Origin: SCGC-AAA252-I15 sp043822165
GTDB lineage: Archaea; Altiarchaeota; Altiarchaeia; IMC4; SCGC-AAA252-I15
Length of the DNA: 9,008 bases
Reading direction: 5' to 3'
NCBI GenBank assembly: GCA_043822165.1
Contig: JBDRCA010000080.1
Span: forward strand, 1-9,008
Part shown: piece by piece, positions 6,651 to 9,008 of the stretch
How the letters are laid out: each line of letters begins with the position of its first letter
Position numbering within the stretch: the stretch's first letter is position 1
Made by a program: the position numbers and the translations under genes
The notes under the pieces: model-generated
The model's input: only the letters and a program-made list of their open reading frames with translations
Told to the model about the DNA's origin: nothing
Databases searched by the model: none

Positions 6651-8648
6651 ATGAGCGCTAGGAAAAAAAAGAGTGGTGACCGGTTCTTTGACACGACCAC
6701 GCAGAACATCTTCATATTAATTATAATAGTCGCGGCATTCGCAAGATTCCACGCGCTCACGGATCGCCCCGTCCACCACGACGAAGCAGTCAGGGGGACG
6801 AGCCTTGTCAGGTCTCTTATGAAGGGCGATGCCTGGACTTATGACCCCGCCTTTCACGGGCCGTTCCTCATGTACGTGACGGCGCTCACTTTCAAGTATT
6901 TCGGGGTAAACGAGCTTACGTTGCGGGTGAACGAGGCCTTGTTCGGTTTCTTTCTTATGTTTCTTCTTCTGCCTTTAAGGCACAAGCTGGGGAAGGCAGG
7001 GTTTCTCTTCTCGTCGGCGCTGCTTGCGGTCTCTCCCGCGCTCGTCATGTATTCGCGTTTTTCGATTCAGACCGCCTTCAGCCTCTTCTTCGAGTTAGCC
7101 TCTTTTCTGTGCGTCTACTTTTACTCAAAGACCGCCAGGAACCTTTACGCGTATGCTGGCGCGGTTTGTCTTGCATTGGGCTTTACGATAAAGGAGAACA
7201 TGTACGTGTTCGTCGGCTTGTTCGGGCCGTATCTTCTAATACGCTTCATCCTCTCTCTCGTAAAAGTCAGGAGGAATGGCAATAAACGGGAGATTGAAGT
7301 AAACCTGGGACTGTGGATAAGAAGAGTCACAAGGAACCTGCACGTCATCATCATATGTATCCTGCTTTTCTCCATCATACACGCCGCCTTCTTCAGCCAG
7401 CTGGGCAAAAACTGGGAGAACGTGAAAAACGCGGTCATAACCCCGTTCACGTTCTGGCAAGACCGCGTCCAACACAGGCACACGAAAGAATGGAGCTACT
7501 ACCTCAAAGTACTAGCGGACTCAGAATACATACTGGTAGCCCTCGGCGTCCTCGGAGTGCTCTGGTCCCTTAAAACCCGCGACGAACTCCAAATTCTCTT
7601 CTCGTACTGGGCGCTCTCAAGCTACCTCGTATACTCTTTCGCCATAGACTTCAAGGAGCCCTGGCTCATACCCCACACGCTCCTGCCGCTCATACCCTTG
7701 GCGGGATTCATGGCAGACGGAGTATTAACTAGTCTCGCCAAACACAGGAACAAGGCGTACTATGCAGTAGCGGTAATCATCCTAACAGCATCGTTTGGAG
7801 CATACGCGGCCGTAAGCTACGACAAAAACTTCGTCTCGGCCTGGAGCGAGGACAACTTGCTGACCTACGTGCAGGCCACAGAAGACGTCGTGACATTGAC
7901 CAACAAAATAAAGAATCTATCAGAGAACAACACCGGCGGAAAAGACGTGGACGTAGTGTACGCGTTTTCCGAAAACTTCCCGGTCTACTGGTACCTTCAG
8001 GACTACAAGAAGGTGAAGTACGTGAAAAACCCCGTCGGAGGCGTAACAGGGTGGAACGGCTCGGTCTGGCAGGGCAAGGCAAACCTAGACTGGGCGGCGG
8101 ACGAAATCAAAGAAGGGGAGAGAAGCGCTAAAATCTACTCGAAAGACGGCGCAGACACCTCCTGGTACCAGATCGTGAAAGCCGAGGGAGGCGAACAATA
8201 CGTGCTCTCAGGGTGGATGAAATCAAAGAGCATCCAAAACATAAACGCGTCAAGGTACGCGAAAGTCTTCGTGAGAGGGCGCTCCAACGCAAGCAACATA
8301 CTCGGGGAGACCAAGACCATGTCCGGCACCAAAGACTGGACCTACTTTGAGATACCATTCACCCTGCCCAAAAGCGAAAACTACATAAGAATAAACCTGG
8401 CGCTCGCCGCATGGGGATACGCTAAAGGCACGATATGGTTCGACAACCTTACGCTTTCTGGTGCAGAACTCGAAAACCCCGGCTTCGAGGAAGGCGAAGT
8501 AACAATCGGCTACCCCGCAGTATACATAATATCATCCAACGACGAACACACGCTAAGCCCCGAATACGAGGAAAAATACGTCAAAGAAAGATACGTACTG
8601 CGCCCGAAGATAGAAATCACAGCCTACTTCAGAAAAGACATCCTTTAA
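6651..8648 (+). CDS. Agl23-type (TIGR03663-like) GT-C membrane protein with inserted carbohydrate-binding domain
   Basis: This 665-residue protein has a short lysine-rich cytoplasmic N-terminus and a first helix at about 19-34. It then shows the Agl23-like signature RPVHHDEAVRG at 39-49 (candidate catalytic D44), YDPAFHGPF at 64-72 and SRF at 135-137. T-I-K-E follows at 179-182, and F-K-E-P-W-L-I-P-H-T-L-L-P near 334-346. About ten helices end near residue 390. The remaining part lies outside; V-Y-A-F-S...P-V-Y-W-Y-L at 436-449 and a final Y-P-A-V-Y-I-I-S strand near 621-628 look like the usual C-terminal domain, interrupted by a CBM-like insert (about 462-612). Agl23-family proteins are named for association with archaeal glycan flippases and resemble PMT-type transferases; the reaction is not established. 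Unlike related GT-Cs, the position after SRF holds T141 where an aspartate is expected. It is transcribed divergently from the glycosyltransferase operon, and its TAA overlaps the convergent IF5A stop by 4 bp. Confidence 0.88.
   Translation: MSARKKKSGDRFFDTTTQNIFILIIIVAAFARFHALTDRPVHHDEAVRGTSLVRSLMKGDAWTYDPAFHGPFLMYVTALTFKYFGVNELTLRVNEALFGFFLMFLLLPLRHKLGKAGFLFSSALLAVSPALVMYSRFSIQTAFSLFFELASFLCVYFYSKTARNLYAYAGAVCLALGFTIKENMYVFVGLFGPYLLIRFILSLVKVRRNGNKREIEVNLGLWIRRVTRNLHVIIICILLFSIIHAAFFSQLGKNWENVKNAVITPFTFWQDRVQHRHTKEWSYYLKVLADSEYILVALGVLGVLWSLKTRDELQILFSYWALSSYLVYSFAIDFKEPWLIPHTLLPLIPLAGFMADGVLTSLAKHRNKAYYAVAVIILTASFGAYAAVSYDKNFVSAWSEDNLLTYVQATEDVVTLTNKIKNLSENNTGGKDVDVVYAFSENFPVYWYLQDYKKVKYVKNPVGGVTGWNGSVWQGKANLDWAADEIKEGERSAKIYSKDGADTSWYQIVKAEGGEQYVLSGWMKSKSIQNINASRYAKVFVRGRSNASNILGETKTMSGTKDWTYFEIPFTLPKSENYIRINLALAAWGYAKGTIWFDNLTLSGAELENPGFEEGEVTIGYPAVYIISSNDEHTLSPEYEEKYVKERYVLRPKIEITAYFRKDIL
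8034..8486 (+). other. CBM4/9-like beta-sandwich insert in the Agl23-type protein
   Basis: This covers residues about 462-612. The pattern resembles CBM_4_9 / galactose-binding-like modules: G-W-N-G-S-V-W at 467-473, G-E-R-S-A-K-I at 489-495, S-W-Y-Q-I-V at 504-509, a Y-V-L-S-G-W-M-K strand at 517-524, W563-T-Y-F-E-I-P-F-T, and G593-T-I-W-F-D-N-L ahead of the last strand. The segments before and after it read as one continuous Agl23 C-terminal domain, so it appears inserted rather than appended (from recalled family layout). Its boundary carries an N-P-G-F-E-E-G motif at 609-615, which usually opens such a module. The ligand is unknown, and it would face the outside. Confidence 0.65.
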
Positions 8649-9008
8649 GCCCCGCCCTTGACCTGGAATATCTTGCGTTTCCCCATGACTTCCATGACCA
8701 ACAACTCCATGCCCTCGCTCAAATCATCAGGGAACTCGGATTTATCCGGCAAAGGAAGCTCATAAGTCTCGAAACTGCCCATATCCATCAACTGCACGTT
8801 ACTCCCCACAACCGTCAAAACCTGCGCAGTACTCTTGGTTATGATAGGAACCTCAACGTTCTGACCGGAAGGCTTAATAATACTGTGCTTCGAATTATCA
8901 AACACGCCGGCGCCCTCAATCCTGTATTTTGCGCCGCCGTGCTTACCCGGCTTACTATGGTCAATACTAAGTATCCTACACGGCACATCATCCAAGATAA
9001 TGTATCTG
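8645..9008 (-). CDS. Translation initiation factor 5A (aIF5A), 5'-truncated
   Basis: This is a hypusine-containing translation factor that binds the ribosome and helps peptide-bond formation at difficult sequences. The visible part is 120 complete codons ending at TAA 8647-8645. It contains the SH3-like N-terminal domain with D-D-V-P-C-R-I-L-S-I, then the hypusination loop S-K-P-G-K-H-G-G-A-K, then the OB-fold domain with V-E-V-P-I-I-T-K-S-T-A-Q-V-L and V-Q-L-M-D-M. A TTG at 8995 could be read as a start, but in-frame codons upstream give R-Y-I-I-L, the usual continuation of the first strand, so the gene runs off the right edge by perhaps a dozen codons. Deoxyhypusine synthase should be encoded elsewhere. 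It is a housekeeping gene, convergent with the agl23-like gene, and marks the edge of the glycosylation cluster. Confidence 0.96.
   Translation of the reverse strand, partial: RYIILDDVPCRILSIDHSKPGKHGGAKYRIEGAGVFDNSKHSIIKPSGQNVEVPIITKSTAQVLTVVGSNVQLMDMGSFETYELPLPDKSEFPDDLSEGMELLVMEVMGKRKIFQVKGGA
8942..8944 (-). other. Predicted hypusination lysine codon of aIF5A
   Basis: AAG on the minus strand encodes the lysine in P-G-K-H-G, the position modified to deoxyhypusine/hypusine across archaeal and eukaryotic 5A factors. The following G-G replaces the commoner G-S or G-H, a mild variation outside the modified residue. Confidence 0.85.

Noticed and set aside
8645..8995. TTG at 8995 as the start of aIF5A
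   Set aside because: The frame stays open to the window edge and the upstream residues R-Y-I-I-L fit the conserved first strand, so the true start lies outside.
1..9008. CRISPR arrays, tRNA/rRNA genes, insertion sequences or integrase sites
   Set aside because: No repeated units, cloverleaf-like stretch, transposase or flanking inverted repeats were seen on reading both strands; nearly every base is accounted for by coding sequence.

Overview
The window reads as archaeal. A hypusine-type initiation factor 5A lies at the right edge. An Agl23-type (TIGR03663-like) membrane protein, typical of archaeal surface glycosylation loci, is next to it. Genes overlap by ATGA or abut with no spacer, and the two divergent starts have TATA-like boxes but no Shine-Dalgarno sequence, which suggests leaderless transcripts. 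I cannot place the lineage more precisely; roughly balanced GC and frequent AGG arginine codons do not decide it.

Layout, left to right: (1) 1-705 (+), the 3' part of a GT2 polyprenyl-phosphate sugar synthase with two C-terminal membrane helices. (2) A three-gene minus-strand operon transcribed leftward from about 6,640. Its first gene is a 724-residue polytopic GT-C-like protein (4445-6619). The second is a 1,152-residue protein (990-4448) that joins two GT-C glycosyltransferase modules through an extracytoplasmic NPCBM carbohydrate-binding domain. The third is a 90-residue three-helix LAB_N/PQ-loop-like protein (706-978). (3) A 31-bp divergent promoter region (6620-6650). (4) 6651-8648 (+), an Agl23-type GT-C protein that appears to carry a CBM4/9-like beta-sandwich inserted in its C-terminal extracytoplasmic domain. 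(5) 8645-9008 (-), initiation factor 5A, cut at its 5' end by the window edge. Coding density is nearly total, with no non-coding stretch over 31 bp, and no RNA gene, CRISPR array or mobile element was seen.

Working model (inference): the GT2 enzyme charges a polyprenyl phosphate with a sugar on the cytoplasmic face, and the small LAB_N/PQ-loop-like protein helps make the lipid-linked sugar available on the outside. The large GT-C proteins then transfer the sugar to a surface glycan, glycolipid or glycoprotein. The most unusual trait is that two separate GT-C proteins each carry a different carbohydrate-binding module on the side of the membrane where the glycan would be. A second notable signal is a sharp change in synonymous base choice near 7,250, inside the agl23-like gene.
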